A DNA stretch of 17,423 nt from Rickettsia typhi (lineage in GTDB: Bacteria; Pseudomonadota; Alphaproteobacteria; Rickettsiales; Rickettsiaceae): contig CAMCTQ010000011.1 in the NCBI GenBank assembly GCA_945878545.1, positions 1 through 17,423 on the forward strand. The letters run 5' to 3'. The position numbers and the translations under genes were made by a program. Every line of letters starts with the position of its first letter. Position 1 is the stretch's first letter. Shown here piece after piece: positions 1-8,283 of this stretch. The notes beneath the pieces are model-generated. The model worked only from the letters and a program-made list of their open reading frames with translations. It did no database searches and had not been told where the DNA came from.

Positions 1-590
1 AAGGAAGGAGGAGAAACTTCTTCAAATCCAAAATCCCTAGTATGGGTATCCAGCATAAAGTTAGCTAAAGCACGCTCTAAGTTTGCTAATTGTCCTTTTA
101 AGGTAACAAATCTGCTACCCGATATTTTAGCTGTTTGCTCAAAATCCATCATGCCAAGATCTTTCCCTAAATCAAAATGCTCTTTAGCAAAAGTTTTTGT
201 AACAGGTTTCTTAAAGTCACGAATAAATTTATTCATGCTCTCATCTACTCCGTACGGAACATCTTTCGCTGGTAAATTAGGAATCATATCAAGAATATTT
301 TTTAACTTATCACTTTGTGTTATAAGCTTACTTAGTTCTATGAGTTTCTCATTTATGTGCTCGACATCCCTTTTTACATCTTCAAACTCTCTTGATGATC
401 TTCCTTTTAAACTGGCCAGTTTTTTTGATTTTTTGTTTTTTGCTTGCTGAAATTCCTGGATAAGTGTTGTTAGTTGGCGTTTTTCTTCATCCAATCTTAT
501 AATCTCGTCAATATCCACTTTTATCCCTCTTTTTGAGAGCAAATCATTAAATTCTGCTTTATTCTCTCTAATCCACTTAATATCCAACAT
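1..590 (-). CDS. serS: Seryl-tRNA synthetase, N-terminal part (cut by the left edge)
   Basis: Charges tRNA-Ser with serine in the cytoplasm. Reading the minus strand from the ATG at 590-588 gives 196 open codons beginning MLDIKWIREN and running off the window. Residues of about 25-105 form the charged helical hairpin typical of the SerRS tRNA-binding arm; a QQAKNKKSKKLA segment there matches the family's 'RN..SK' stretch. After it come a P-N-L-P turn and the start of the catalytic domain (HFDLGKDLG, then SGSRFVTLKG). The start is only 2 nt past the tatC stop, and the GGAG lying inside the end of tatC is its ribosome binding site, so the two are translationally linked. The C-terminal active site (class II motifs 2 and 3) lies outside the window. 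Assignment is by recognised motifs and length of the arm. Confidence 0.93.
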   Translation of the reverse strand, partial: MLDIKWIRENKAEFNDLLSKRGIKVDIDEIIRLDEEKRQLTTLIQEFQQAKNKKSKKLASLKGRSSREFEDVKRDVEHINEKLIELSKLITQSDKLKNILDMIPNLPAKDVPYGVDESMNKFIRDFKKPVTKTFAKEHFDLGKDLGMMDFEQTAKISGSRFVTLKGQLANLERALANFMLDTHTRDFGFEEVSPPS

Positions 591-592
591 TT

Positions 593-1324
593 TTACTTAC
601 TCCTATTTTCAACAAAATTACATATAACAATTGAGGTTTCATATAATACAATCAGTGGTATTGCAAGGGCTATCTGACTTAAAACATCTGGTGGCGTCAA
701 AATAGCAGACATTATAAAAATTATTACAATAGCAAATCTTCTTTTGTTTTTTAGCCCTTGAGCAGAAACCAACTTTAATACACTTAATACTAACAATACA
801 ACAGGAAGCTCAAAAGCCAAACCAAAAGCTGTAATTAATTGCATCACAACACTTAAGTATTCACTAATACGAGCCTCAAGAACAATTGGTAATAATGAAT
901 TTTGGTTCTCAAAACTTAAAAAAAACTGCCAAGCATTCGGCATTACCAAATAAAATACAAAAAATCCACCAAAATAAAATAATAAAGGTGAAATTATCAA
1001 TGTAGGTAAAATAATTGCTTTTTCATTTTCTAATAATCCCGGAGATATAAAACCATATAACTGGTACGAGATAACTGGAATTATTATCAGGAATGCTGCC
1101 CAAAAACTAAGTTTTAAATAAGTAAAAAAAGCTTCAGCCATACCAGTATAAATGACTTTTCTTCCGTGAGTATTTGCAACACTAGCCAAAGGTTTTAAAA
1201 TAAAACTATATATATCATCGCTAAAATAATAGCAAAATATAAAAGCACTAACAAAAAAAGTTATAATTACTAAAAGACGTTTCTTAAGTTCTAAAAAATG
1301 CTCCTTAAAAGTGTATTTTTTCAT
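593..1324 (-). CDS. tatC: Twin-arginine translocase subunit TatC
   Basis: Core receptor of the Tat pathway, which exports folded, often cofactor-loaded proteins across the inner membrane. The 243-residue length fits the family. Six hydrophobic segments can be seen, at about 17-33, 68-90, 105-128, 155-180, 195-211 and 214-235. Family signatures are the N-terminal cytoplasmic F-L-E-L-K-K-R (E12; canonical H-L-x-E-L-R-x-R, with Lys where Arg is usual), F-G-L-A-F-E-L-P with the conserved Glu172 in the fourth segment, and T-P-P-D at 210-213 before the last ones. It lies between cvpA (26 nt upstream) and serS (2 nt downstream) and is probably co-transcribed with both. tatA and tatB are not in the window, so they must sit elsewhere if the pathway is complete. 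Confidence 0.95.
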   Translation of the reverse strand: MKKYTFKEHFLELKKRLLVIITFFVSAFIFCYYFSDDIYSFILKPLASVANTHGRKVIYTGMAEAFFTYLKLSFWAAFLIIIPVISYQLYGFISPGLLENEKAIILPTLIISPLLFYFGGFFVFYLVMPNAWQFFLSFENQNSLLPIVLEARISEYLSVVMQLITAFGLAFELPVVLLVLSVLKLVSAQGLKNKRRFAIVIIFIMSAILTPPDVLSQIALAIPLIVLYETSIVICNFVENRSK

Positions 1325-1350
1325 GATTTATTATACATCTAATGACTATT

Positions 1351-2052
1351 TCAATCATTCTCATTTATTATTAAGTCTTTTTTAGCCTTTTCTAGATTTT
1401 CGTCTATGGAAACTGGGCCTACTATAGAAGAAGTAACATCTTGTCCTTTTCTAGTTTTTATAGAATCTATAATATCTTGATCTTTATCTACATCAGTATT
1501 AGGAAGTTTAATGGATTCAAGCGTACCTTCTGGAAATAAGAAAATCAATTTGTTTAGTGATTTTTCCAGGTAACTGCTTGTTTTGGAATCAGTGAGCCAA
1601 GTTGGATATTTTAGAACGTCAATGTTAGTTATTACTTCTTCAAAATTCTGTGCTTTTAAATATGCCCTTGATGAGAAAATAACTATTAGTGCAAATATTA
1701 CTGTAGAAATAAGTAAACCTCTTACAAAACCAACAAGCACCCCTAAAGCGCGATCAAAAAATCCACAACTAATAACACTTAATAAAGAACTAATTCTCGA
1801 TGTAATTGATGTCAGAATAAATAAAGAACAAACGTAAGCTACTGTACCACTAAGAATTGATAGAAGTAGTGCATTTTCAATATGACCTGTAAAACTAATT
1901 TTTATATATGGGAACAAAAAGATTGCAGCAACGATTGATGCTACAAAACCTACTAGGTTAACTGCAATACCTAGCAACCCCTTATATAGCCCCATAATTG
2001 TCGAAACGCCAATTATGGTAAAAATAATAATATCAAAAACAGTAAACATCAT
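1351..2052 (-). CDS. cvpA: CvpA family inner-membrane protein
   Basis: A 233-residue protein with four hydrophobic segments in the first 130 residues (about 3-24, 30-52, 60-82 and 103-127), then a polar, charged tail of about 100 residues. The opening F-D-I-I-I-F-T-I-I-G with a following Y-K-G-L-L-G is the CvpA/colicin V production family pattern (Pfam CvpA). Members are small membrane proteins whose molecular job is poorly defined; in enterobacteria they are linked to colicin V export and envelope stress. It starts with two Met codons in a row. The first ATG overlaps the upstream TGA stop as ATGA, implying translational coupling to the 5-FTHF cyclo-ligase gene. The long polar tail looks lineage-specific. 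Confident of the family, not of the role. Confidence 0.85.
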   Translation of the reverse strand: MMFTVFDIIIFTIIGVSTIMGLYKGLLGIAVNLVGFVASIVAAIFLFPYIKISFTGHIENALLLSILSGTVAYVCSLFILTSITSRISSLLSVISCGFFDRALGVLVGFVRGLLISTVIFALIVIFSSRAYLKAQNFEEVITNIDVLKYPTWLTDSKTSSYLEKSLNKLIFLFPEGTLESIKLPNTDVDKDQDIIDSIKTRKGQDVTSSIVGPVSIDENLEKAKKDLIINEND

Positions 2053-2669
2053 AATTTTAGGATAATTTTATCAGTGACAATATAGTCAAATTTTATATCA
2101 TGACTCTCATTTGGCAAAGATTCTAGCAGATATTTATCAAAACACACGCCTATTTTGATTATTGATCTATTACCAAGGTCTATTTGCTGCGAGAAATATC
2201 TGTCATAATGTCCGCAGCCAAATCCAAGCCTATGGCCTTTCTGGCTATACGCAAGGGCTGGTACAATGATTATACTTGGGCTTAAGCTGACATCTGAGGT
2301 TGGTTCAAGTATTCCTTTTGCTTTTTTTTCTAATTTAGCACCCACTTGATAATGTACAAATTTTATTTGTTTATCATCTATTTTTGGCAAGCCAAATATC
2401 TTATTGTTATACAACATTATTTTAGTTAAATCAGGTTCTCCCTTAATGGGTAAATATAAACCTATCGCATTTTTAGAATTGAAAATCTCAAGATCATGAG
2501 TTTTAAGTTTTACAGTATTTTTTTCTTCAACCATTAAATCCTTACATAGAACATTAATAATTGTATTAACATTGTCTATGATTAATTCATTTTCAGAATG
2601 AAATTTATATTCATCGAATAATTTCCTCTCTGCTAAAATTTTTTCTCGAAGACAATACTTTAGATCCAT
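2049..2669 (-). CDS. 5-formyltetrahydrofolate cyclo-ligase (5,10-methenyl-THF synthetase)
   Basis: Converts 5-formyl-THF to 5,10-methenyl-THF using ATP, returning a stored or inhibitory folate to the one-carbon pool; cytoplasmic. The 206 residues are close to the usual 180-200. Seen are the N-terminal basic stretch L-R-E-K-I-L-A-E-R-K, the substrate-binding run from V-P-A-L-A-Y (about 136-141), and the signature G-H-R-L-G-F-G-C-G-H-Y-D-R-Y-F at 145-159, corresponding to the family's G-x-R-L-G-x-G-x-G-Y-Y-D-R. In this copy a Cys and a His replace the usual Gly and Tyr. The stop overlaps the start of cvpA (ATGA). The ATG start follows a 77-nt gap downstream of the guanylyltransferase gene. One-carbon folates made here could feed 10-formyl-THF for the fmt product at the other end of the window. 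Symbols used elsewhere include ygfA and fthC. Confidence 0.88.
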   Translation of the reverse strand: MDLKYCLREKILAERKLFDEYKFHSENELIIDNVNTIINVLCKDLMVEEKNTVKLKTHDLEIFNSKNAIGLYLPIKGEPDLTKIMLYNNKIFGLPKIDDKQIKFVHYQVGAKLEKKAKGILEPTSDVSLSPSIIIVPALAYSQKGHRLGFGCGHYDRYFSQQIDLGNRSIIKIGVCFDKYLLESLPNESHDIKFDYIVTDKIILKL

Positions 2670-2716
2670 AATTTATTTATTAGACTGATTTTTCTAAATA
2701 ATAAACAAATTTTGTG

Positions 2717-2734
2717 AGATATCTATAGAGATCT
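2717..2734. repeat. 18-nt near-perfect palindrome upstream of the folate gene
   Basis: AGATATCTATAGAGATCT reads as a palindrome with one mismatched pair out of nine. It sits in the 77-nt gap between the guanylyltransferase stop and the cyclo-ligase start. It could be an operator or a small RNA stem, or chance in AT-rich DNA. There is no U-run on either side, so it is not a normal terminator. Confidence 0.4.
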
Positions 2735-2746
2735 TTACAATTTCTT

Positions 2747-3787
2747 TCAAGTATGCTCATTAATTAATTGTTTTATAAGTTCTGCTGAGTCTTTATTAGC
2801 CACAAGAAGTTGGCCATTTTTAAAAATAATAACTATGTTTTTTAAATCAATAGCTACAGTTTTTTCAGCATCAGAATTAATATAGGAATCCTTAACATTA
2901 TGAGTAACTATTAATCCTTGTCCATTGACATTATTTTGATGTTCATTTTCTTTATCAAGATTCCAAACGGCTTCCCAAGTCCCAAGATCACTCCATTTAA
3001 AATTAGCTTTGACAAGAGCTATTCTCTGTAATTTTTCAGAAATAGCCTTATCAAACGAAATCGAGGGGAGATCACTATATGTTTCTTTAGCTAACTTAAC
3101 TATATTGTTAGTACACGAATCGTAATTAAATATTTCTGATAGTTTTTTATTTACCATTGGAATAAATTGTCTTGCAAGTTCCAAAACATATTCAATATCA
3201 AAAAGATAAATTCCTGAATTCCAGAAATATTCTGGTAATGTAATTAATTTTTCGGTTAATTCTTTGTCTGGTTTTTCAATGAATTTAGTTGCTAAATATA
3301 GCTCTTCACTTACTTTTTGCTCTGTTTTAATATAACCAAAATTTGAATTAGGATATGTTGGTATTACTCCTATTGTAGTAAATTTATGTTTTCTATTAGC
3401 ATCTGCTGCTATGTTCAAAGTATGCCTATAATTTTTCAGATCATCTATATGATGATCTGATGGAATAAGGATTATAGTATTAAATCCCTGGTGTTTTGCG
3501 TAGTAAGACGCAGCTAGCGCACATATTGCCGTATTTTTCTGGTCATATTCGAATATTATTTTAGCCTGTGAATTTATTTCTTCCAGTTGAGCAATAATTA
3601 TGTCTTGATGAGCTATATTAGCCAATACTAAGGGCGTACCTAAATAACTATTACGAATTATTGAGTTTTGAAATGAACTTAGATTATCACAATATTTTAA
3701 GAATTGTTTTGGTTTTGCTTTTTGTGACAAGGGCCACAAACGACAGCCATTTCCACCCGCTAATATAACCGGTTGTATTTTCATCAT
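2747..3787 (-). CDS. manC: Mannose-1-phosphate guanylyltransferase, single domain
   Basis: Makes GDP-mannose from mannose-1-phosphate and GTP, the activated sugar for envelope polysaccharides; cytoplasmic. The 346-residue protein has the nucleotidyltransferase signature G-G-N-G-C-R-L-W-P-L-S at 11-21, then P-K-Q-F at 26-29, an N-T-A near 85-87, P-S-D-H at 109-112 (metal-binding Asp), F-I-E-K-P at 169-173 and W-N-S-G-I-Y-L-F at 189-196. All are typical of the family. Bifunctional ManC/AlgA proteins run to about 470 residues and carry a C-terminal cupin isomerase; that domain is absent here, so phosphomannose isomerase activity must come from another gene, if present. It starts with two Mets; either could be used. 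A good promoter lies just upstream. It may be co-transcribed with the downstream folate-cvpA-tatC-serS group. Confidence 0.88.
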   Translation of the reverse strand: MMKIQPVILAGGNGCRLWPLSQKAKPKQFLKYCDNLSSFQNSIIRNSYLGTPLVLANIAHQDIIIAQLEEINSQAKIIFEYDQKNTAICALAASYYAKHQGFNTIILIPSDHHIDDLKNYRHTLNIAADANRKHKFTTIGVIPTYPNSNFGYIKTEQKVSEELYLATKFIEKPDKELTEKLITLPEYFWNSGIYLFDIEYVLELARQFIPMVNKKLSEIFNYDSCTNNIVKLAKETYSDLPSISFDKAISEKLQRIALVKANFKWSDLGTWEAVWNLDKENEHQNNVNGQGLIVTHNVKDSYINSDAEKTVAIDLKNIVIIFKNGQLLVANKDSAELIKQLINEHT

Positions 3788-3812
3788 TTTATTATACTTT
3801 TAGTTCGGACTA

Positions 3813-3842
3813 CTTATATTAACTACTAGTTGCTTATGTCAA
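3813..3842 (-). promoter_or_regulatory. Predicted sigma70-type promoter for the guanylyltransferase gene
   Basis: On the minus strand a perfect TTGACA -35 (plus positions 3837-3842) is followed after 18 nt by TATAAG (3813-3818), five of six matches to the -10 consensus. Transcription would start near 3806, about 20 nt before the ATG. No clear Shine-Dalgarno lies in that short leader. Confidence 0.6.
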
Positions 3843-3952
3843 TACTTAAGTGTATTAAATAGTAAATTCGTTTAAACTATAAGCATATGTGTTACATGTT
3901 TGTTAACCTTGAAAGCAAAGCCAACGACTTTTAACTTATAACATTATAAAAG

Positions 3953-5920
3953 CTAATAAAAACTATAAGGATCTATGTCTACTTTGAGCTGGAACGAAGA
4001 AGGAATCACGCAGCTACCAAGCCATGTTGAGATATATTTTTGAATATTAAAATTTCTTTCAGCAATCACCAATAATCTGTATTTGTACCTACCAGATACC
4101 TTAAACATTAGAGCCTCAGCTGGCCCCAAAACCCTAGCTGGACTCATAGGAATTCTACGTGCTATATAGTTTGCCATAGCTAATGTTTTCTCTGGGTATT
4201 TGCCCGTAATATTAATAGCTGCCATTCTTGTAAATGGAGGCATATTAGCTTCCTCCCGAGTCAAAATCTCTTTCTCAATAAATTTTTCTTCGTTGCCACT
4301 TACAAGGGCTTGCAGCACTTTATTTTCTGGAAAATAAGTTTGTAACAAAACCCTACCTTTCGTTTTTTTGTCCCTGCCCGCTCGTCCTCCTACCTGATGA
4401 AGTAGTTGAAATGTTCTTTCTGTGGATCTTAAGTCTCCACCAACAAATCCAAGATCTGCGTCAATTACTCCTACTAGAGCAAGCTTTGGAAAATGGTAAC
4501 CTTTTGTAATGATCTGAGTGCCGATTAATATATCAATATTACCTATTTCCATTTCATACAACAAATCTTGCATTTGGTCGGTCTTAGCAATCTGATCTTT
4601 ACTAATCACATTTATTCTTAGATTAGGAAATAATTTTTTTACTTCTTCTTCAATTCTTTCAACTCCTGGACCACATAATATTAGGGAGTCATTTTGATCG
4701 CATCCAGGACATATATTGTGAATTTTGCTTACTGCACCACAATGGTGGCATTCCATTAATTTTCTAGCTTTATGTACTACCATTGATGCTGAGCATTTGT
4801 TGCACTGGGATCTATACCCACATGATTTACATAACATCAAGGGAGAATATCCTCTCCTATTTAAAAAAAGCAAACACTGATTTCCTTGAGTAATAGTCGC
4901 TTTAATTTCATTAATTAATGGCTCTGATATCCAGTTATTTCTTTCTAACTCAACATTCCTCATATCGATAATTTCTACTTTCGGCAAAGTCGCATCGCTA
5001 AAACGACTTTTAAGCTCAACCATAGAATATTTACCTTGTTTAATATTATAAATAGTCTCGATTGAAGGAGTGGCCGATACAAGTATAACTATCGCATTTG
5101 ATAAATGCGATCTCAGCACGGACATATCACGAGCGTTGTATAAAACCCCTTCGCCCTGCTTGTAAGAAGCATCGTGCTCCTCGTCAACTATAATCAACGC
5201 CAGATCTTTATATGGTAAAAATAAGCTGCTTCTGGCCCCTATTACGACTTTGATTGTTCCATCTAAAATACCCTGTAGAATCTTTTTTTTTCGAGCTTTT
5301 GTTTGCTTAGAGTTCCAGATAGCTGGCGCAAACCCAAAACGCTCAGTAAAACGCTTTATTATCTGTGAACTGAGAGAAATCTCTGGCAACATTATCAGAA
5401 CTTGCCTACCTTTTTTAAGAACTTCTGCAACTAAATAAAAATATACTTCTGTTTTACCAGAACCAGTTACTCCTTTTAGTAAAACAGGTTTTGTTGTTTC
5501 TCTTATTATATTTAGTGCAGTTACCTGTTCTTCTGATAAATGCGGCAAAGAATAATCCGCATGAATCTCCTGAATTTCAGTTTTAATAGTTTGTAGATTT
5601 ATTTCAAGAGGCAGCACAAGCTTAGCAACGGAGCCAAGTGGACTTAGGTAATAATCAGCTGCTTTTTTAATGAGATCAATATTGATAGAACCGATATTTT
5701 GGTAACAATTATCACCAATAGAACTTAAACTCAAATCAACTGCTTTAAGCTTTTTATCACTTGGCGGACAATTTATTTCCCAAACTATACCAGTTATATT
5801 TTTATTACGAAAAGGAACAACAATTAAATCTCCCACTAACAAAGTAGCATCTTCGATTACTTGGTAATCTAAAGGAAATAACCCAACTTTCGGAATAAGA
5901 ACTTTTATTATTTGCACCAA
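3953..5920 (-). CDS. priA: Primosomal protein N' (replication restart helicase PriA)
   Basis: A 3'-to-5' superfamily 2 helicase that recognises stalled forks and reloads the replisome. Residues 1-110 are a shortened 3' DNA-binding domain. The helicase core shows Walker A G-V-T-G-S-G-K-T at 150-157, D-E-E-H at 246-249 and S-A-T-P at 282-285. A zinc-binding insert carries eight Cys in pairs (364/367, 373/376, 391/394, 404/407). Helicase lobe 2 follows, with G-T-Q-I-I-T-K-G-Y-H-F and G-G-R-A-G-R. At 655 residues it is slightly shorter than the E. coli protein (732). No ATG is present near the start: the frame opens at TTG (5920-5918) followed at once by GTG (5917-5915), and either may initiate. 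It lies 67 nt downstream of miaB, with a hairpin between them. Confidence 0.95.
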   Translation of the reverse strand: MVQIIKVLIPKVGLFPLDYQVIEDATLLVGDLIVVPFRNKNITGIVWEINCPPSDKKLKAVDLSLSSIGDNCYQNIGSINIDLIKKAADYYLSPLGSVAKLVLPLEINLQTIKTEIQEIHADYSLPHLSEEQVTALNIIRETTKPVLLKGVTGSGKTEVYFYLVAEVLKKGRQVLIMLPEISLSSQIIKRFTERFGFAPAIWNSKQTKARKKKILQGILDGTIKVVIGARSSLFLPYKDLALIIVDEEHDASYKQGEGVLYNARDMSVLRSHLSNAIVILVSATPSIETIYNIKQGKYSMVELKSRFSDATLPKVEIIDMRNVELERNNWISEPLINEIKATITQGNQCLLFLNRRGYSPLMLCKSCGYRSQCNKCSASMVVHKARKLMECHHCGAVSKIHNICPGCDQNDSLILCGPGVERIEEEVKKLFPNLRINVISKDQIAKTDQMQDLLYEMEIGNIDILIGTQIITKGYHFPKLALVGVIDADLGFVGGDLRSTERTFQLLHQVGGRAGRDKKTKGRVLLQTYFPENKVLQALVSGNEEKFIEKEILTREEANMPPFTRMAAINITGKYPEKTLAMANYIARRIPMSPARVLGPAEALMFKVSGRYKYRLLVIAERNFNIQKYISTWLGSCVIPSSFQLKVDIDPYSFY

Positions 5921-5946
5921 AGCTATTTTCTATTGATAATACTTGC

Positions 5947-5967
5947 ATTCTGGATAGTCTCCAGAAT
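5947..5967. other. Perfect 8-bp stem, 5-nt loop between miaB and priA
   Basis: ATTCTGGA, loop TAGTC, TCCAGAAT. The arms pair perfectly. It lies downstream of the miaB stop on the minus strand but is not followed by a U-run (the next bases read GCAAGTATT), so it is at best a weak or factor-dependent terminator, an RNA processing signal or a pause site ahead of priA. Confidence 0.45.
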
Positions 5968-5987
5968 AATACCCTACATATTCTATT

Positions 5988-7325
5988 TCAAACTATCTCA
6001 CCAGTAACGCTTATTGCAAGGGCTTTAGTGATTTTTACATTAACAATCTGACCAAGCAAAGATTTATCAGCATTTTCAACATACGCAGATTGCATGTAAG
6101 GCGTTTTACCTCCTATATGATTATCGTGTTTTCCTTCTTTTTGAAATAGTACAGGTAATATTTTTCCAACACAAGATTCGTTAAACTCTAATTGCTGCTT
6201 GAACAACTCATTCTGCAGCATTACTAGACGCTCAGTTTTAACAGCTTCTGGTATTTGCTCTTTTATCGCTGCTGGAGTACCTGGTCTTGGACTATATTTA
6301 AAAGAATAGCATTGGCTATATCTAACTTTTTTTACCAGATCCATGGTATCGGCAAAATCTTCATCTGTTTCACCTGGAAAACCAACTATAAAATCAGATG
6401 AAAGTGCAATATCAGGTCTTACTGCTCGGAGCTTGTCAATAATTGCAAAATATTCTGCCCTAGTGTGTTTTCTGTTCATCATTTTTAACACTTTATCTGA
6501 ACCCGACTGCACAGGAAGATGCAAAAATGGCATTAATTGATCAACCTGACCATGCATATTAATTAAATCGTCGGTCATATCTTTTGGATGCGAAGTAATA
6601 TACCTAATTCTCTTTAAACCTTTAATAGACGAGATATGACGAATTAAGTCTGCTAGACTCAAACTCACAGTAGAATTTGGACTTTTTCCATGGTAGGCAT
6701 TAACATTTTGTCCAAGTAAATGAATTTCTCTTGCCCCTTTAGCAACCAAAATCATCGCCTCTCGGTATATTTCTTCTGGACTTCGAGAAAATTCCGGGCC
6801 CCTAGTATACGGTACAACACAAAAAGTACAAAATTTATCGCAACCTTCTTGGATTGAAACAAAAGCACTTGCTCCTTGATCCGAATATTCTTTAGGTAAA
6901 TTATCAAATTTTTCTTCCTCAATAAAATCAAGATCGATTAAATGCTTTTCAGATCTTGCCAATTTGGCTACCAACTCTGGTAATGTATGGTAGGATTGAG
7001 GACCAACAATTATATCAACGTAAGGCGCACGCACAAAGATCTCTTCGCCTTCAGCCTGAGCAACACACCCAGCTACCGCTATTATCATATCTGATCCAGC
7101 AGATGCCAATCTTTTATCTTTGATTTTTTTTACCCTACCAAGCTCCGAATACAGTTTTTCTGAAGCTTTTTCTCTAATATGACAAGTGTTTATTATAACC
7201 ATATCAGCGTGAACCATATCATCGGTTGATTCAAAACCAAATGGGTCAAGCAACTCCTTCATTTTTATAGAGTCATAGACATTCATCTGACAACCATATG
7301 TCTTAATAAAAAGCTTCTTTGTCAT
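5988..7325 (-). CDS. miaB: tRNA-2-methylthio-N6-isopentenyladenosine-37 synthase (MiaB)
   Basis: Radical SAM methylthiotransferase that adds a methylthio group to isopentenyl-A37 of tRNAs reading codons that begin with U. The N-terminal MTTase domain has its three cluster Cys at 12 (Y-G-C-Q-M-N), 48 (N-T-C-H-I-R) and 87 (A-G-C-V-A-Q). The radical SAM motif C-D-K-F-C-T-F-C at 162-169 is followed by R-G-P-E-F-S-R, and a TRAM RNA-binding domain fills roughly the last 65 residues. The 445 residues match the family. N-T-C-H-I-R-E-K-A and the overall pattern favour MiaB over its paralogues RimO and MtaB. It is transcribed divergently from the ABC permease gene across 110 nt. A partner miaA would be expected elsewhere. 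Confidence 0.95.
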   Translation of the reverse strand: MTKKLFIKTYGCQMNVYDSIKMKELLDPFGFESTDDMVHADMVIINTCHIREKASEKLYSELGRVKKIKDKRLASAGSDMIIAVAGCVAQAEGEEIFVRAPYVDIIVGPQSYHTLPELVAKLARSEKHLIDLDFIEEEKFDNLPKEYSDQGASAFVSIQEGCDKFCTFCVVPYTRGPEFSRSPEEIYREAMILVAKGAREIHLLGQNVNAYHGKSPNSTVSLSLADLIRHISSIKGLKRIRYITSHPKDMTDDLINMHGQVDQLMPFLHLPVQSGSDKVLKMMNRKHTRAEYFAIIDKLRAVRPDIALSSDFIVGFPGETDEDFADTMDLVKKVRYSQCYSFKYSPRPGTPAAIKEQIPEAVKTERLVMLQNELFKQQLEFNESCVGKILPVLFQKEGKHDNHIGGKTPYMQSAYVENADKSLLGQIVNVKITKALAISVTGEIV

Positions 7326-7361
7326 TAATTTTTATTTAATTTTAGGTATTTCGAATATTAG

Positions 7362-7390
7362 TTGATAAAATTTGAAGCGGAATATATCAT
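7362..7390 (+). promoter_or_regulatory. Predicted promoter for the ABC-2 permease gene
   Basis: TTGATA (7362-7367), a 17-nt spacer, then TATCAT (7385-7390). Each box matches the sigma70 consensus at five of six bases. The ATG is 45 nt beyond the -10. The leader is almost all A/T and has no obvious Shine-Dalgarno. Confidence 0.55.
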
Positions 7391-7435
7391 AATTTTAAAA
7401 AATTTTATATAAATAATTTAATCATAATTAACAGT

Positions 7436-8206
7436 ATGGAACAAATTAATTGGTACGGTACTTATACCTTAACCGTGCGTGAAGTAAAAAGATTTATGAG
7501 AGTCTATAATCAAACTCTTATAACTCCCGCCATTTCAGCCCTTATATTCCTTGCTGTTTTTGTCCTAGCTGTTGGATCAAGAAGACATGATATAGACGGG
7601 GTAGCGTTCATTAATTTTATGGGCTATGGTTTGATTATAATGAGTATAGTACAAAATTCTTTTGCCAACAGCTCTTCATCTTTCATAATGAGCAAAATAA
7701 TAGGTTATATTTCCGATATACTTACTCCTCCCCTTGGTAGCAAGGAAATAGTTATAGCCTTTACAATAGGAGCTGTACTTAGAGGTATATTGGTTGGGAT
7801 AATAGTAACAATATCTTTACTACCTTTTGTGGAATTTACTTTATATCATCCATTTTTACTAGTGTTTTATGTTCTAACCTCCTGTACTCTACTTGGTAAA
7901 TTTGGCATATTATCTGGAATGGTTGCTAATTCTTTCGACCAACATTCAGCAATTACAAGTTATCTAATCACACCTTTGTCTTTTTTGTCTGGTACATTTT
8001 ATTCAGTAAAAGATCTACCTGGAATTTTACAACAAATAAATATGTTGAATCCCTTTTTTTATATGATTGATGGGTTTAGATACTGTCTTACCAACAAAGC
8101 TGATGGGAATATAATGATAGGAGTGGGGTTTTTAATTATAGCAAATATGGTGATGTATTTTGTACTAGAAAGGCTTATAGATAAGGGCTGGAGAATTAAA
8201 GGATAG
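7436..8206 (+). CDS. ABC-2 type transporter permease (YadH-like)
   Basis: Inner-membrane permease half of an ABC exporter. The 256 residues carry about six hydrophobic segments (roughly 28-46, 60-77, 106-130, 139-162, 172-190 and 227-245). The late signature F-L-S-G-T-F-Y then L-P-x-x-L-x-x-I and N-P-F-F-Y-M-I-D-G-F-R-Y (184-216) is characteristic of the ABC-2 membrane domain in the YadH/NodJ group, which exports polysaccharides, drugs or lipids. No ATPase gene is adjacent, so its nucleotide-binding partner must be encoded elsewhere. This is the only plus-strand gene left of the probable origin; it has its own promoter and converges on the channel fusion gene. The substrate cannot be told from sequence. 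Confidence 0.88.
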   Translation: MEQINWYGTYTLTVREVKRFMRVYNQTLITPAISALIFLAVFVLAVGSRRHDIDGVAFINFMGYGLIIMSIVQNSFANSSSSFIMSKIIGYISDILTPPLGSKEIVIAFTIGAVLRGILVGIIVTISLLPFVEFTLYHPFLLVFYVLTSCTLLGKFGILSGMVANSFDQHSAITSYLITPLSFLSGTFYSVKDLPGILQQINMLNPFFYMIDGFRYCLTNKADGNIMIGVGFLIIANMVMYFVLERLIDKGWRIKG

Positions 8207-8283
8207 TATTCCCATGTGTTAGGTTTCCCATTAGTAAATTGCAATGTTATAACTGGCAAAGGTTTCGTAAACGCTTGCACCTA

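Noticed and set aside
151..450. Plus-strand open frame of 99 codons
   Set aside because: It lies opposite the clearly recognisable serS coding sequence and resembles no family.
3928..3952. Terminator after priA (CTTTTA ... TAAAAG inverted repeat)
   Set aside because: Stem is all weak A/T pairs with a 13-nt loop and no U-run; not distinguishable from background.
8059..8280. Minus-strand open frame of 73 codons at the end of the permease gene
   Set aside because: Mostly antisense to the real permease gene; no ribosome binding site or recognised domain. Kept only as a hint of a possible repeat.
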